Both the position numbers and the translations under genes were made by a program. From Acorus gramineus (lineage: Eukaryota > Streptophyta > Magnoliopsida > Acorales > Acoraceae), in NCBI GenBank assembly GCA_030737835.1, contig JAUJYN010000034.1, positions 682,001 to 746,000 on the forward strand: DNA of 64,000 nucleotides, in the 5' to 3' direction. Below the pieces are notes generated by a model. That model was not told the DNA's origin and searched no databases. It saw nothing but the letters and a program-made list of their open reading frames with translations. Position 1 is the first letter of the stretch; each line of letters opens with the position of its first letter. Shown one piece after another: positions 21,228-33,153 of the stretch.

Positions 21228-22008
21228 TCAAAACACAGGCATAACAACAATCTATGCAACACACTCATATTAACCTTAAAATAATTAAAGTCCCTAAACG
21301 GGAGTAATTGTACAAGCTAGTGGGTCGTAACATCGCCGACCCACCCCACCCTCACCCTCACCCTTTAAGGGGTGACATGGGCCTTTTGGGACAGACTAGA
21401 CTGCTCTCCACCCTTGGTCCACCGGTAGCCTCTCCCTCACTCCGTAGCCTCTACCTGGTATACTCCCACGATCAGCACCCTCTGACGCATCGGAGGTACC
21501 TACAGATGGGAGCCCTCTGTCAGGACAGCTTTCCAACGCCGGGGAGTCCCTACTCGGATCCAACGAAGGGGAGAAAACAGCCTACTCACACGTATACGAT
21601 CCTCTTGGATCCGTCGACAACGATTTCTAACACTACTAATGTCATGAATTCTCAAGAATTCCTCCAGGGCGCATAACTAAGATGCGGGGAAACATATATT
21701 ATAACAACAAGGTTATAATATTCTCTAAGGCATGCTTATACCAATATAATCTCATTTGATTTAAACAAATTAAACTAAATGGGAAACATGCGTAGATCGA
21801 GGCTTGTATGGGCCTCTATGCATGAATCATGGGTGTATATCCCTAGCATATAATGTCTAACAAGGCATGGTTACATCATATTAAAACATGCATTAACATG
21901 GTATCTACATATTATAGCTAGGGGGCCCCATCGATGCGCGACGCGCGTCTATGCGGGTCGAGCGCATCCCTAGAGAGGGGGGGGGGGGATTGGAATCAAA
22001 CCACTCAC

Positions 22009-22047
22009 CATACGACCCGGGACCTCGCGCATCCCATCCGACGAGAT
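22009..22047 (-). other. Microexon-like block of LTR F, 39 nt
   Basis: Minus strand: CTTGCAG acceptor (22048-22054), block starting ATCTCGTCGG and ending CGTATG, donor GTGAGTGG. Putative intron 1 is 22048-22796 (749 bp); putative intron 2 is 20453-22008. Confidence 0.5.
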
Positions 22048-23619
22048 CTGCAAGGTAGGGGCATCCAATTTGGTGAGTAACAACACAATTTACACATAGA
22101 AATCATTAGAAATACCAAATACTCGGACAAGCATGCATACGGACTCGCACGCATGCGAGCATGCACGTACGCACGCGAGTCCGAGTGCCCCGACACCTAC
22201 CTGAACCCTCGGGCAGCCACACGCATGGCCCCCCGCACGCGCACGCACGCATACGCACGCACGCACGCGCCCCAGCACCCTTGGCACACTGCCGCGCGCC
22301 CAGACATGATGCCGCGCGCGCCCGCGCGGACTGCACGTCCAGCCTGCGCGCCCTCGCGCGCACTGCGCGCCCGTGCAGAACCCCGCACATGCCCCAGCAT
22401 GCGCACGCGCGCGCGCGCGTGCACTGGCCCCCAGCCCCGTGCCCAGACGCTTGACCAGGAGCACTGCCCCGCGGGTGCGCACGCTCGCGCGCACCCCCGC
22501 TCGCGCCAGCACCCGCTCGCGCGCACCCCAGCTCGCGCCAGCACCCGCGCGCCCATTCCGCGCGCGCCCTCTCACTCGCGCGCACGAGCCCGCGCGCGCC
22601 CGCCTGCGCCTTTCTACGTGCGCGCCTACGCGCGGACGCTCGCAGACTGCCCCCAACACGCGCCCAGCCTCTCCCAACCTCTTTTTAACCCTCTCCAACC
22701 CCTCACACACACTCTAACCCCTATGCATAGCATGCATGAACACCCTAAGCATCCCAACAACCCTAAAAATTAAAAAGAAGGGGGAAGGGGACTTACCAAA
22801 AGAGGGAAACGGAAAGGGGGAGATGCGGGGCTCTCGACGCGCCCACGGCCACCTCAACCACCACCACCACCACCACCTCTTCGGCCTCTCCTCAGCCCTT
22901 CTTGGCTGCAAATCAGGGGGGGGGGGAACAAGATCATGAAAAGGAGCTTGAGAGAAGAGGATCAACAACACAACCCACCCACACAAACCTTCTTGTGCTT
23001 CCTTCTTCACCTTCTCATTCACTTCTCATTGTGACATTAACACAAACACTTGGGGGGGCTTTGAAAGAGAGGAAGAGAGACCAAGATGTTGTCGTGGGGT
23101 GTGGGAGAGAGAGGGAGAGAAGATATTTTGCCCAAATAAATATCTAAAGAGGGATGGAAATGACCATTTCATCCCTGACTTAGAAATTCTGCGCATGCTT
23201 CACTGGAACAGCTATAACTTCCTCAATATAGCTCCAAATTGCACAATTCAAAGTCCGCTGGAAATACAAGAAGATTATCTACAACTTTCATGCTTATGCC
23301 AAGATCAGATAATCCCTCCAACTATTCCGAAATTAGAGCTAAACATAGAACATGGCTGCTGCCAGAATTTTCATCCCCGGGGTATACTTGGAAAAATACC
23401 CATAACTTTTACTATATGAATCCAGTTGATCTAATTCCACTTTTGTACGAAAGCTAACTCAAAACTTGACATCTTATAATAAAATCATATTTAAACCTCT
23501 TCATCTTGGATTTTAACAAAATCAAATCCAAATACCAAATTGGAAATACATAACTTCGAGGGAAAAAATTATGTAGCCAAATTTTCAATCAGAGTGCTCC
23601 AAATGACACAGGCACAACA

Positions 23620-24276
23620 ACAATACCTGCCATGACCTTCTTGTTCTCGACCATTGCTCCTCCCCTTGCCAAGTGCCTGTGCATCATCTGTACCAGCATA
23701 TTTTCTTGTTGTTTCTTCATTCAACAAGCAGTTCGTAACTGTACTCATAGACAACACACCATCTGGAGCAGAATTACTCAATGTGACGACTAACGTCTCC
23801 CAACTGTCTGGCAAAGATCCCAAAAGCAGTAGTGCCTGTAACTCATCATCCAAAGCCATCTTCATATTAGTCAACTGATTCACCAAGCTCTGAAACTCAT
23901 TTAGGTGCTCTGCAACACTGTCACCTTTGAACTTTAAGTTCACGAGTTTCCTGATTAAAAACGCTTTATTCCCCGCAGTCTTTTTCTCATACAAAGACTA
24001 AAGCGTTTTCCATAAAGAGTGTGCGTTCGTCTCATTCGCAATATGATGGAATATGCTGGGATCAATCCATTGTCGAATATTAGCAACGCATTTTCTATTC
24101 AACTTGGTCCAGTCTTCTTTTGTCATTTTTTCTGGTTTGCTTTTATCTCCTTCAATTGGTTCAAACAAATCCTTACAGTAAAGGATGTCCTCCATCTTGG
24201 GCTTCCACATCAACCAATTGGAACTATTCAAATCAATCATCTTGCCGATGGAATTCTCCATAACTATCTCACACAA
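23620..24276 (-). pseudogene. Copia element 1 gag
   Basis: The minus-strand frame starts at 24276. Residues 10-40 include the NWLMWKPKMEDIL motif typical of plant Copia gag, with LVNQLTNMKM and a LLGSLPDSWETLV motif further on (retrotransposon gag, UBN2-like). An in-frame TAG after WKTL (about 23999) splits it. Lys/Arg-rich sequence leads to the first half of a zinc knuckle at 23620, where LTR F is inserted. Gag would form the virus-like particle. Confidence 0.88.
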
Positions 24277-24290
24277 ATAAATTCAACCTT

Positions 24291-24302
24291 GCTCTGATAC
24301 CA
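24291..24302 (-). promoter_or_regulatory. Primer-binding site of Copia element 1
   Basis: Minus strand TGGTATCAGAGC, complementary to the 3' end of initiator tRNA-Met, two bases after the 5' LTR. Confidence 0.9.
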
Positions 24303-24304
24303 CT

Positions 24305-24904
24305 TGTTGGGATTTTTAACAATTTTATTTGTGCAAAATAAATAATACTAATCACGGAATAAATTATACGAAGTCCAAATCAATCACCGACGCAATCAGA
24401 AAAATATAAAAGCAAGCAACCACAAAGAAACACCCAATTTAACGTGGTTCGGCGTAAGCCTACATCCACGGGGCACTCCAGCAACAATCCACTATATCAA
24501 ATAATAATGATAATAATGTCCTCTCAAGTTTTGTCCAAAACTTGAGGAATACAAGATGAAAGAGAAATACATGGTTACCTTAATGAAACCCTAAATATTC
24601 TTTCAAATAATATGGAGAATCCAACCTCGATATAAATCGGAATCCGCGAACCTAAAGAAGGAACAACTCTTCTTCTATTTCTCTCTATCCTCTCTCCTCT
24701 CTTTCATCTTCCTTTGCAGCCGCACCTGAACACACGCTGCAACCCTTTTTTCTTTCCTTCCGTGCGTCAATAACAAAGGAGAATCCCTAAGAGGGTATTA
24801 AATACCCTCCATGCATGTGTGTGCATTAAACATGCATGGCGCTACCTCATGGGCTTATTAATTCTCAATTGGGCTGGACCCAATAATGGCCCACAAACCC
24901 AACA
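24305..24904 (-). mobile_element. 5' LTR of Copia element 1
   Basis: 600 bp, pair of 17517-18120. It is followed on the right by CTTAT, the target-site duplication. Confidence 0.92.
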
Positions 24905-24966
24905 CTTATCACTATTTTTATTTTTTGGTATCATTCAAAGATTGGCACTACATATAACATACAAAG

Positions 24967-25277
24967 TGTTGTGAATATGGTGGATAACCACCACTTCTCT
25001 AACCCATAACCTCCCCCACTCTTCAACTCCATAACCTCTCCCACTCTTCTATTCCATAACACTCCCATTATTGCCCCACTATCTCCCCCTCACCTCTATA
25101 GACTTGTAACTCCCCACCTTTGGGATTCCTCTATGCACCCTATAAATAGAGGGGTTTCTCTTGTATTCAACCAACCAACAAATAGAGAATAAGAATCTCT
25201 CTCTACTTCTCTTCTCTATATACTTGTGTGCTTTGTTTATATACTCTTATATATCATATTCTATTTAGTTTACAACA
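24967..25277 (+). mobile_element. 5' LTR of Copia element 2
   Basis: 311 bp with ends TGTTGTG...ACAACA. It contains CCCTATAAATAGAGGGG (about 25138-25154), a strong TATA box, so the transcript would start near 25180. It is followed at once by CGTTATCAGCACGAGAAG, the conserved post-LTR sequence of several plant Copia groups, probably the primer site. The left 5 bp CAAAG (24962-24966) should be the target-site duplication; the right end of the element is not in the window. Confidence 0.8.
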
Positions 25278-26677
25278 CGTTATCAGCACGAGAAGCTCTT
25301 TGTTAAAGAGAAATGTTTGTATTCGGTGGGTTCTTAATGATCTATATAAAAAAATATACTCCCCTTGATGTTATGTATTTTTATGTAAATCATCTACTAC
25401 ATACATATGATTAATTTTTTTCAATATGCATGGAACCATATGCAAATTATGTGTAGAACCCGTATACATCTATCTTTTATTTTCATCTGATGTACTGCAT
25501 ACATCTATCTTTTATTTTCCATGCATGCAATCCCCGTGAAAATTTTCCATACATATGTTATGATATGATTAATTTATGAAAACTAGTATGCAATTTTCCC
25601 ATGCAACAGTATGCGGCATCTATCATTTGATTATTTATTTTTCATGTAACTGTTCCATGTTTGTCATCTTTTATTAAAATTTAAATATTATACATCTATG
25701 TGTAGAACCAGAAGTTCTCACAAATATCAATTAATTTGATATTTATATTTGATTTGAAATTCATTTTAATGTTACAATGTCATGTGTCCCTATAGGATCA
25801 TACAAAAATTGTAATTACATGGATCCCTGAAGGACCATGTAGAAGTTATGAATAATGTGTTCCAATAAGACCATGCAAATTTTATTCTATCCCTGAAGGA
25901 CTACAAAAATTATTACATGGATCCTTGAAGGATCATGTGAAAGATATGATTAGAATGTGTCTCTGAAAGACCGTATAATTTTTATCCTTGAAGGATATAT
26001 ATATATATACAAATCATGATTGCTCGTGTCCCTGTAAGACCAAACAAAAGTTATATGATATATTTTTCAGGTCCTTGAAGGACCAAATAATAATAAAAAA
26101 AGATCCATGTATCCCAGCAGGAACATGTAAATTATGATTAGATTTCACCATCATCATCATCATAATGAAGAGGATTTAAAGATTAATACCTCATTGACAA
26201 AGGTCCACCGGCCATTATGCCTCAAATATGCTCCAGTTGTAGCAATATTGAGAGCATCAATTTTATATTCTCGTTGCCGAACAACGATTTTTTTAAAATA
26301 TCATATAACTCAACTCAATGGCATAGCATCATTACCCGAAGTAAATGCATTTTATTTTATGTTCGCCATGGAAGTTGTGGTCATGATTTATATAGTTGAG
26401 AAAGCACAACAATCATAAAGTTTGTAAAATATCTCAAATCACTAGAAGTGATTTGCTATTAAACAAAAGCATAATTGAAGGGAAAAGGGTTGCAGAACAA
26501 ACCCCTAACACAAGGAAAATGATTGTTATGTATTTGGTGCTTTAAAAATATGGTCACGTACCTGATGTACGATCAGACTTTTATAATTTTTATAATTATA
26601 ATTTTTCTTTGTTATCTAAAATCCATTTTTCTTATTTTTATATTTATCTTATTTATTTCATTTTTTTTTTTACAAGA
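25278..26677 (+). other. Copia element 2 leader with degenerate short repeats; gag not recognisable
   Basis: No gag frame can be recognised. About 25785-26120 has roughly nine degenerate copies of a unit with the core TCCCTGAAGGACCATG, spaced 35-50 bp apart. The stretch at 26134-26418 is open on the plus strand but shows no known domain. Confidence 0.6.
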
Positions 26678-28712
26678 ATGGCTATGGTTGGTGACATTTG
26701 TCTAGCAGACAGCGCTACAACACATACGATCCTACGAAATAAACAATATTTCTCGACATTGACATTAATCAATGCAAATGTTAATACCATTTCTGGTACT
26801 ACGAAATTAATTGAAGGCTCCGGAAGAGCAAATATAATATTACCAGGAGGTACAAAATTTTGTATTAATGATGCATTATATTCAGCAAGATCCAGAAGAA
26901 ATCTGCTAAGTTTTAAGGATATCCGTCTTAATGGATATCATATTGAGACTATCAATGAAAACAATATGGAGTATTTATGCATTACTTCAATTGTTTCAGG
27001 CCAAAAACATATTAGAGAAACTTCATGCTTTCTCATCTGGGTTGTATTATACAACCATAAAAACAATCGAATCATATGCTGTAATGAACCAGAAGTTCTA
27101 TGATTCAGATATTTTTACACTTTGGCATGATCGTCTCGGGCATCCAGGATCTACAATGATGCGTCGAATAATTGATAATTCATTTGGGCATTCGTTAAAG
27201 AACCAGAAGATTCTTTTACCTAATCACTATCAATGCACTTCGTGCTCACAAGGAAAATTGATAGTTAGACCATCCCCTACAAAAGTCAATGTTGAGTCAC
27301 CAACATTTTTGCAAAGAATCCAAGGGGATATATGTGGCCCAATCCACCCCCCATGTGGACCATTCAAGTATTTTATGGTATTGATAGACGCATCTGCTAG
27401 ATGGTCGCATGTTTGTCTATTATCCACTCGGAATGCTGCATTTGCAAGACTACTTGCTCAGATAATCCGATTACAGTCTCATTTTTCGGATTATCATATA
27501 AAGTCAATACGGCTTGATGGAGCTGGTGAATTCACATCGAAAACTTTTAACGACTATTGTATGTCGCATGGCATCGATGTTGAACACCCTGTTGCTCATG
27601 TGCACACCCAAAATGGATTAGCTGAATCATTTATTAAGCATCTTCAGCTAATTGCACGTCCTATGCTTTTGAGGACAAAATTACCCGTTTCAGCTTGGGG
27701 TCACGCTATATTGCATGCAGCAGCATTAGTTCGCCTTCGGCCAACTGCTTATCATCAATATTCCCCTTTACAGCTCGTACTGGGTCATCAACCAAATATT
27801 TCACATCTTCGAATTTTTGGTTGTGCTGTACAAGTTCCTATTGCCCCTACACAACGAACTAAAATGGGCCCTCAACGTCGATTGGGAATTTATGTAGGCT
27901 TTGATTCTCCTTCTATTATAAGATATCTTGAACCATTGACAGGGGATGTTTTTACCGCTCGATTTGCGGATTGTCATTTTGATGAGACAATATTCCCGTC
28001 GTTAGGGGGAGAAAATCCGTCGCCAGAAGAACGACGTGAACTTACATGGAAAACTCCATCTTTGTCTCATCTTGATCCTCGCACTAATCAATGTGAAACT
28101 GAAGTGCAAAGAATCACCATCTTCAAAGAATTGCGCATCAATTGCCAGATGCATTCAATGATGCAGCAAAAGTGATGAAATCACATATTCCAGCTGCTAA
28201 TACTCCAGCTCGAATTAATGTTCCAATAGGAAAAACTGTTAATATGCCGGCTAATGAATCAACAAAAACACGCCTGAAGCGTGGAAGACCTATAGGCTCA
28301 AAAGATTCAGCTCCCCGAAGGAGAAAAACAATGAAGAATAATTCTCTAGAAGAGTATGAAACACTTGAAAGACCCACAATAATAACTCCTGCAGAGGAAG
28401 AAGCCTCTGAAGTGACACAAGTCCCTGAAGAGACTGACGTCCCTGAAGTGACGCCCGTGCATGAAGAACAAGTACATGGAAATGAAGAAATTTCCATAAA
28501 TTATGCAAATTCACAAATATTGTGGGATCGAAAGCAAGTGCTTGTTGATGATATATTCTCATTTGCAGTAGCTACAGAAATCATTTCAGATAATGATTTA
28601 GAACCACGTTCAGTGGATGAATGCAGACGAAAAAATTGTTGGCCACAATGGAAAGCTGCTATTCAAACAGAATTGGATTCACTTGCAAAACACCAAGTAT
28701 TTGGACCAGTAG
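26678..28712 (+). pseudogene. Copia element 2 polyprotein: protease, integrase, start of RT
   Basis: Plus-strand frames in order: protease with LADSATTHT active-site motif (26690-26740); GAG-pre-integrase WHDRLGHPGS (about 27124) with CTSC completing the zinc site; integrase core with QGDICGP, RLDGAGEF and QNGLAESF holding the D, D and E positions (27320-27640); a linker with RPIGSKDSAPRRRK (about 28290); and the beginning of RT (WPQWKAAIQTELDSL, about 28641) where LTR G is inserted. Frame changes near 27015 and 28140 make it non-functional as it stands. The rest of RT and RNase H is displaced and not found in the window. Confidence 0.88.
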
Positions 28713-31700
28713 TGTCACGCCCCAGGGCGGCCGTCCCCGGGACGCGGCAAGTGTATATATAATATCAGAATCTACACAGGAGGTCAATAATATATCATAC
28801 ACAAACAACCAGAATGACACACAGACAACAAAGAGGCTGACATGATATATACACCAAATGCGGAAGCAAAAGACTGAATCTGTAAATAAACATATTACAG
28901 ACTCGATACTCAATCATCTGTCCTGTGAGAGCCAATATACACAAATACAACTGAATATATACAACCGCGTGCCAAGCACGGAAATAAAATACATACAGTC
29001 AAGAAGGGATGCTGATAGCCTCTGGCACTCGCGGAACGTAGCGCTGCTCCGCTACTGAAGGAATCCCTCGGAAAGCTCCAACTGCTGCTCCAGCTCCAGC
29101 TCAGGCTCAGTGGCAACTGGGGAAAAACATATGCGAGGGGTGAGCCACACGCTCAGTGAACGGCACAACCCATGCATCACATACAATATTGACCACTATC
29201 CAGATCTTAATAATCCACAATCTCTTATTAACAACAACAAAATGGTAACAAATACTCAAACCAGTGGGTCGCTCAAACGCCAACCCACTACACCCTCACC
29301 CTCACCCTTCAATGGGTGACATAGGATTTTGGGACTGATAATCATCCAATCACAAATCCAGTGGGTCGCTCATCGCCAACCCACTACACCCTCACCCTCA
29401 CCCTTCAATGGGTGACATAGGATTTTGGGACTGACTAGGCTGTTGGTCACCCTTGGTCCACCGATAGTCTCTCCTCCACTCCGTAGGCCGCTGGGCTATC
29501 ACCCCCACAACTTCAGCACAGTCCGTCACAAATATCGGGAGGCGCCTACTGATGGGAGCCCTCGGAAGGGACGGCCTTTCTAACGCTGGGGCAGCCTCTA
29601 CCGGATCCAACGAAGGGGACAGAACAGCCTATCCATACGCATATGATCCACTCGGATCCGCCGACAACGCATCTCTACAATTCTAATGTCCTGAATTCCT
29701 CAGAATTCCTCCAAGGCGCATAACCAATATGCGGGGAACATACACAATAATTAGCAAGGGTGGAATATCATTGGGGGAAAGAAACTTGGGAGGGCAGCGT
29801 GAGTTCCCGATATAGGACACCCCGACAACCAAACAAGGAACACGGAGTACCCTAGCCCGGGTCTCACCGCTGTCCTCGCGAGGCCCCTCCCCTATAATAT
29901 TCACTAAGATACTAATAATCATATAAGGGGTAAATCATTAATTATCAACTGGAGATGTAATATTATTGGGACGAGAACCTTGGGAGGGCAGCATGAGGTC
30001 CCGATACAGGACATCCCGACAACCAAACAAGGAACACGGAGTACCCTAACCCGGGTCTCAATGTTGACCTCGCAAGGCCCCTCCCTATAATATTATCTAA
30101 GGCATGCAATTAAACATTTACTAGCAGTTAATTTAATAAATAAACTAGTAGGACACATGCATAGGCCAAGGCTTCCTAGCATGAGAACAGGGGACATGGT
30201 GCATGGCTCATACACATATCCTAAGGGTGCAAGTCCCTAACATGCAAAGTCTAGGGTAACATGCATTCTACATTTAAATCATGCTCGCATGGAATACACA
30301 TTACAATAGGTTAATAGAAATCCATGGTGCCCCAGGAGAGGTCGGTATACGCCCAAATGCGTATAACGCCTCACTACTGGGTTGGATTGTCCCACTCACT
30401 GAAATCCGGGTCGGCGCGCGACCGTCCGTCAAGATCTGCAAGACAGGGATTTATACGGTGAGTAAAATACATAAATACATCAAAATATTCTAAAATACTT
30501 CAACACTCGGACAAACGTACATACGGCCCATACGCACGCGTATCCAAGCATCCCGACTCACTCCCGAACCCACCGGGCAGCCGCACGCACGGCCACCCGC
30601 CTCGGGCGCACAGTCGAGCCCCGGCCCGCGCGCCAAGGCGCACTGCCGAGCCCAGCCCGCACACCCGGACACCACCGGCGCACTGCCGCGCGCCTCGACG
30701 CACTGCCGCACGCACGCGCACGCTCGCGCTCGCCCGCGCGCACCGCGCGTCCAGCCCAGCGCGCCCCCGCGCGCACTGCACGCACGCCCCAGCACGCGCA
30801 CGCACTGGTCCCCAGCACCGCGCGCACTGGTCCCCAGCACCACGCCCAGGCGCATGCCCAGGCGCCCTGCCCAGCACCCAGGCACAGTGCCCAGGTGCCC
30901 TGCCCGCGCGCGCGCACTCCCGCGCACACCCCCGCTCGCATGCTCCTGCAGTGCCCAGCGCCCAGCGCTCAGCACCCTCGCCCACACCCAGCATCCGCGA
31001 CCAGCTCCCAGCGCTCAGCGCTCAGCGCCCAGCACCCGGGACCCTCACCCAGCGCCCACGCGCACGCCCGCGCAACACGTGCCCAGCGCGCCTGGCAGCA
31101 CGCGCCCAACGCGCCTGCCAGCCTGCCTGCGCTGCTGCCCGCGCTGCCTGCCTGCGCGCATCGCGAAGTGGCCCGAGCACTGCTCGCCTGCACGCTTGGG
31201 CACTGCCCGCCTGATGCCCGAGCGCCCCCTGCCAGCCGCCCGAGCATGGCCTGCCTAGCCGGCCCGCCCTGCTCGCACAGCCCGCAGCCATCCTGCTCCA
31301 CACACCTCCCCCTGCACCCCCCGAGAGCACGCCCGCGCGCGCCCGACAAACTGGTGCACCTGCTCCCAGCCTACCCGAGCTAGCCCTGCCAGCCTACCCA
31401 GCGTGCCCAGCACGCCCAGCACCCAGCACGCCCAGCGCCATCCCGAGCGCACGTCCGCGCGCACGCGCGCGCGCGCCCTGCCGCTGCACGCCCGCTGCGC
31501 CTGCCTGAGCGCTGTCTGTGCTGCCTGCTGCCCGGGACTGCCACCCTCCCTGCCCGAGCTCCTCTACCACCCACCTCCGGCCATCAATGGCCTCCGACCA
31601 CCACCCCACAGCCCCCCGACCGCCACCCACCGCCGCCGACCACCACCCAACCCCATATCCACCCCCCTAGCATACATCTATGCAAGAAAAGAGAGGAAAA

Positions 31701-31873
31701 GAGGCTTACCAAGGGGAGGAAGCGAAGTCCGGTTGCTCTCCACGCACCGAAACCTTTCCCAAAGGGCTTCCAACGCCCGGATCTCACTCGGCCTTCGAAA
31801 CAGCCCAAAACAGAGGAGAAGAGAGGGGGACGGAGGGGCTAATCTCGCCGGAATTGGGATTTGGAGGCACCGG
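28713..31873 (-). mobile_element. LTR copy G (subfamily gamma), interrupted by a Tat LTR
   Basis: Starts on the plus strand with TGTCACGCCCCAGGGCGGC, preceded by AGTAG (28708-28712), the expected target-site duplication in the RT of Copia element 2. It follows copy E closely up to GGAGGCACCGG at 31873, exactly where an unrelated LTR begins, so its U3 end is displaced and not found in the window. It holds a donor CTTG|GTAAGCC (intron from 31709), the longest CpG-rich tract of the set (about 30520-31560), the 36-nt block, two copies of the 140-bp module and acceptor TTTTCCCCAG at 29117-29126. Confidence 0.85.
30400..30435 (-). other. Microexon-like block of LTR G, 36 nt
   Basis: Minus strand: CTTGCAG (30436-30442), block starting ATCTTGACGG, donor GTGAGTGGGAC. 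Putative intron 1 is 30436-31709 (1274 bp); putative intron 2 is 29117-30399 (1283 bp). Confidence 0.5.
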
Positions 31874-32660
31874 TGGCACCCCCGGAGGAGAAGTCATGTT
31901 GAGAGTACTCTCCAACACCTCGGTGTCGGTATCGGATTTCGGAAGGGGTTGGGGTTCGGTTGTACTTTGGAAAGCCTTCCTCCCTCCTCCGGTCCTTCAG
32001 GGTCTGCGTGTGTGGGGATTCTTCGGAGGTTCGGATCCGGTGCGTGCCTTGGCAGGCTTGGTCGGATCATCTCTTGGAAGGGTGGTTGGGGGGTTTTTTT
32101 CCTAGCTGAGGCGGCCGACAGGTCCTCAATAGGATTCAGGGGTGGTTGTGATCGCCACCTACTTTTCTCAAAAAGTAGGAAAAAGTCGGGTATTGGATTT
32201 GATCGCCTTCGTGGGGGGAGTTTGTGGGGTCTCCGCTCTGCGATACAGGCATGCCGCACACAGAGGTGAAGACAGGGATCCTCTTCTGCTACTGGAACTT
32301 GACTAAAGGAGAGTTGGGAATCAGGGGGCTAGGGGAAGGGCCGGCTAGTCGGATTTAGCTGCCTGGTGGGGGGCGACTGGTTTTGAGTAGCTGCCTGGGA
32401 CCTAGTTCAACTTGGGCAGAACCTGGGTAGGGTTTTGTTTTGGGTGTTGGCAAAGGTTAAGCTAGGTTTAACCTGGGTTTTGGAGAGTGGATTTGGAGAG
32501 TGATTTGGTGTAGGAAATGGGTTTCTCTCTCACTTTCTCTCTCAAGGGTTTTGAAGTGGGTGTGTGTTTGGGAATGAAATATAAGCCTTGTTTTGAATTG
32601 GTGGTGTTGTAATGGATAGATTCTTGGTTGATTGATGATGAAGAAGTGCTTGGAGACCCC

Positions 32661-32670
32661 CCTATTTATA
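32661..32670 (-). promoter_or_regulatory. TATA box in the Tat1 LTR
   Basis: TATAAATAGG on the minus strand, about 110 bp downstream of the palindrome at 32781-32804 in element sense. Confidence 0.55.
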
Positions 32671-32780
32671 GTAAAAAAGGGGTAGGTGAGTGCCCACTAG
32701 ACAATAGATCAAAATGGATAATAAGGTGCTTGATTTGACCTCCCATTAGATCTTTGTTCTCTGACAATGTCTAGGTGAGG

Positions 32781-32804
32781 GGCGGCTAGTTGTAACTAGC
32801 CGCC
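32781..32804. repeat. 11-bp palindrome GGCGGCTAGTT / AACTAGCCGCC
   Basis: Perfect arms around GT. A related, weaker one follows at 32811-32838 (GGGGCGGATACT with AGTAGCCACCCC). A further close relative is at 33776-33799 (10-bp arms, loop TGCG) and another at 60962-60985. Confidence 0.8.
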
Positions 32805-33153
32805 TAGTGAGGGGCGGATACTCTTAAGTAGCCACCCCAATCATGACCTGCCAAACGTCCCATCTCTGACAAGCGGTGGCTTGGGTCGGTTACTAAGGTT
32901 GAACCGGCCAAGATGGGGCGGTTAAAGGGCACAAACCGCCGTAATCATCAGCATTAAATGCTACTTTATGTCTGATGCAGGGATCCGCTTTGGGGTCGGC
33001 CTGTCCAGGTCTTTAGACATTCTAAGTGTGGACTAGGGTTTCCGGTTTAGTTTTCTAAGGAAGTTTTCTATTGAATGTCCAAATGAAGTTGTTTCCAATA
33101 TTTACTTGAAGTAAATTGCTTTTCTTTGGACAGTCAAAATTAGGGTATCTACA

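Larger units (their letters stand above)
20073..23619 (-). mobile_element. Solo LTR, copy F (subfamily alpha)
   Basis: 3547 bp, plus-strand ends TGTCACGCCCC and GGCACAACA, flanked by ACAGT (20068-20072) and ACAAT (23620-23624), a 5-bp duplication with one change. It sits inside the gag zinc-knuckle codons of Copia element 1, whose reading continues on both sides, so the ends are certain. Minus-sense order: donor TTTG|GTAAGT (intron from 22796), CpG-rich tract about 22130-22660, 39-nt block 22009-22047, inverted repeats, twin hairpin 21170-21227, ACCCTC repeats near 21348, acceptor CTTTTCAG at 20453-20460. Confidence 0.93.
17517..24904 (-). mobile_element. Ty1/Copia element 1, RT-deficient, with nested solo LTR F
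   Basis: Complete by structure: two LTRs (17517-18120 and 24305-24904) with TGTTGGG...CCCAACA ends and a perfect 5-bp target-site duplication CTTAT (17512-17516 and 24905-24909). Coding strand is minus. A primer-binding site for initiator tRNA-Met follows the 5' LTR. Without the nested LTR (20073-23619) it is about 3.84 kb. The pol part goes from integrase into a short linker and then directly to the 3' end, so reverse transcriptase and RNase H are missing; movement would have needed enzymes from another element. Confidence 0.93.
31874..33153 (-). mobile_element. LTR of a minus-strand Tat/Athila-type Gypsy element (Tat1)
   Basis: 1280 bp. Element sense starts at 33153 with TGTAGATACCCTAATTTTG, a start common in plant Tat/Athila LTRs, and ends GGGGGTGCCA at 31874. 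A TATA box (minus, TATAAATAGG) lies at 32661-32670, leaving about 480 bp of U3 and about 790 bp of R/U5. U3 holds strong palindromes at 32781-32804 and 32811-32838. The purine-rich CGATGAGGGACAAT next to its start (33154-33167) is the likely polypurine tract, which makes this the 3' LTR. It is inserted in LTR G. Confidence 0.7.
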
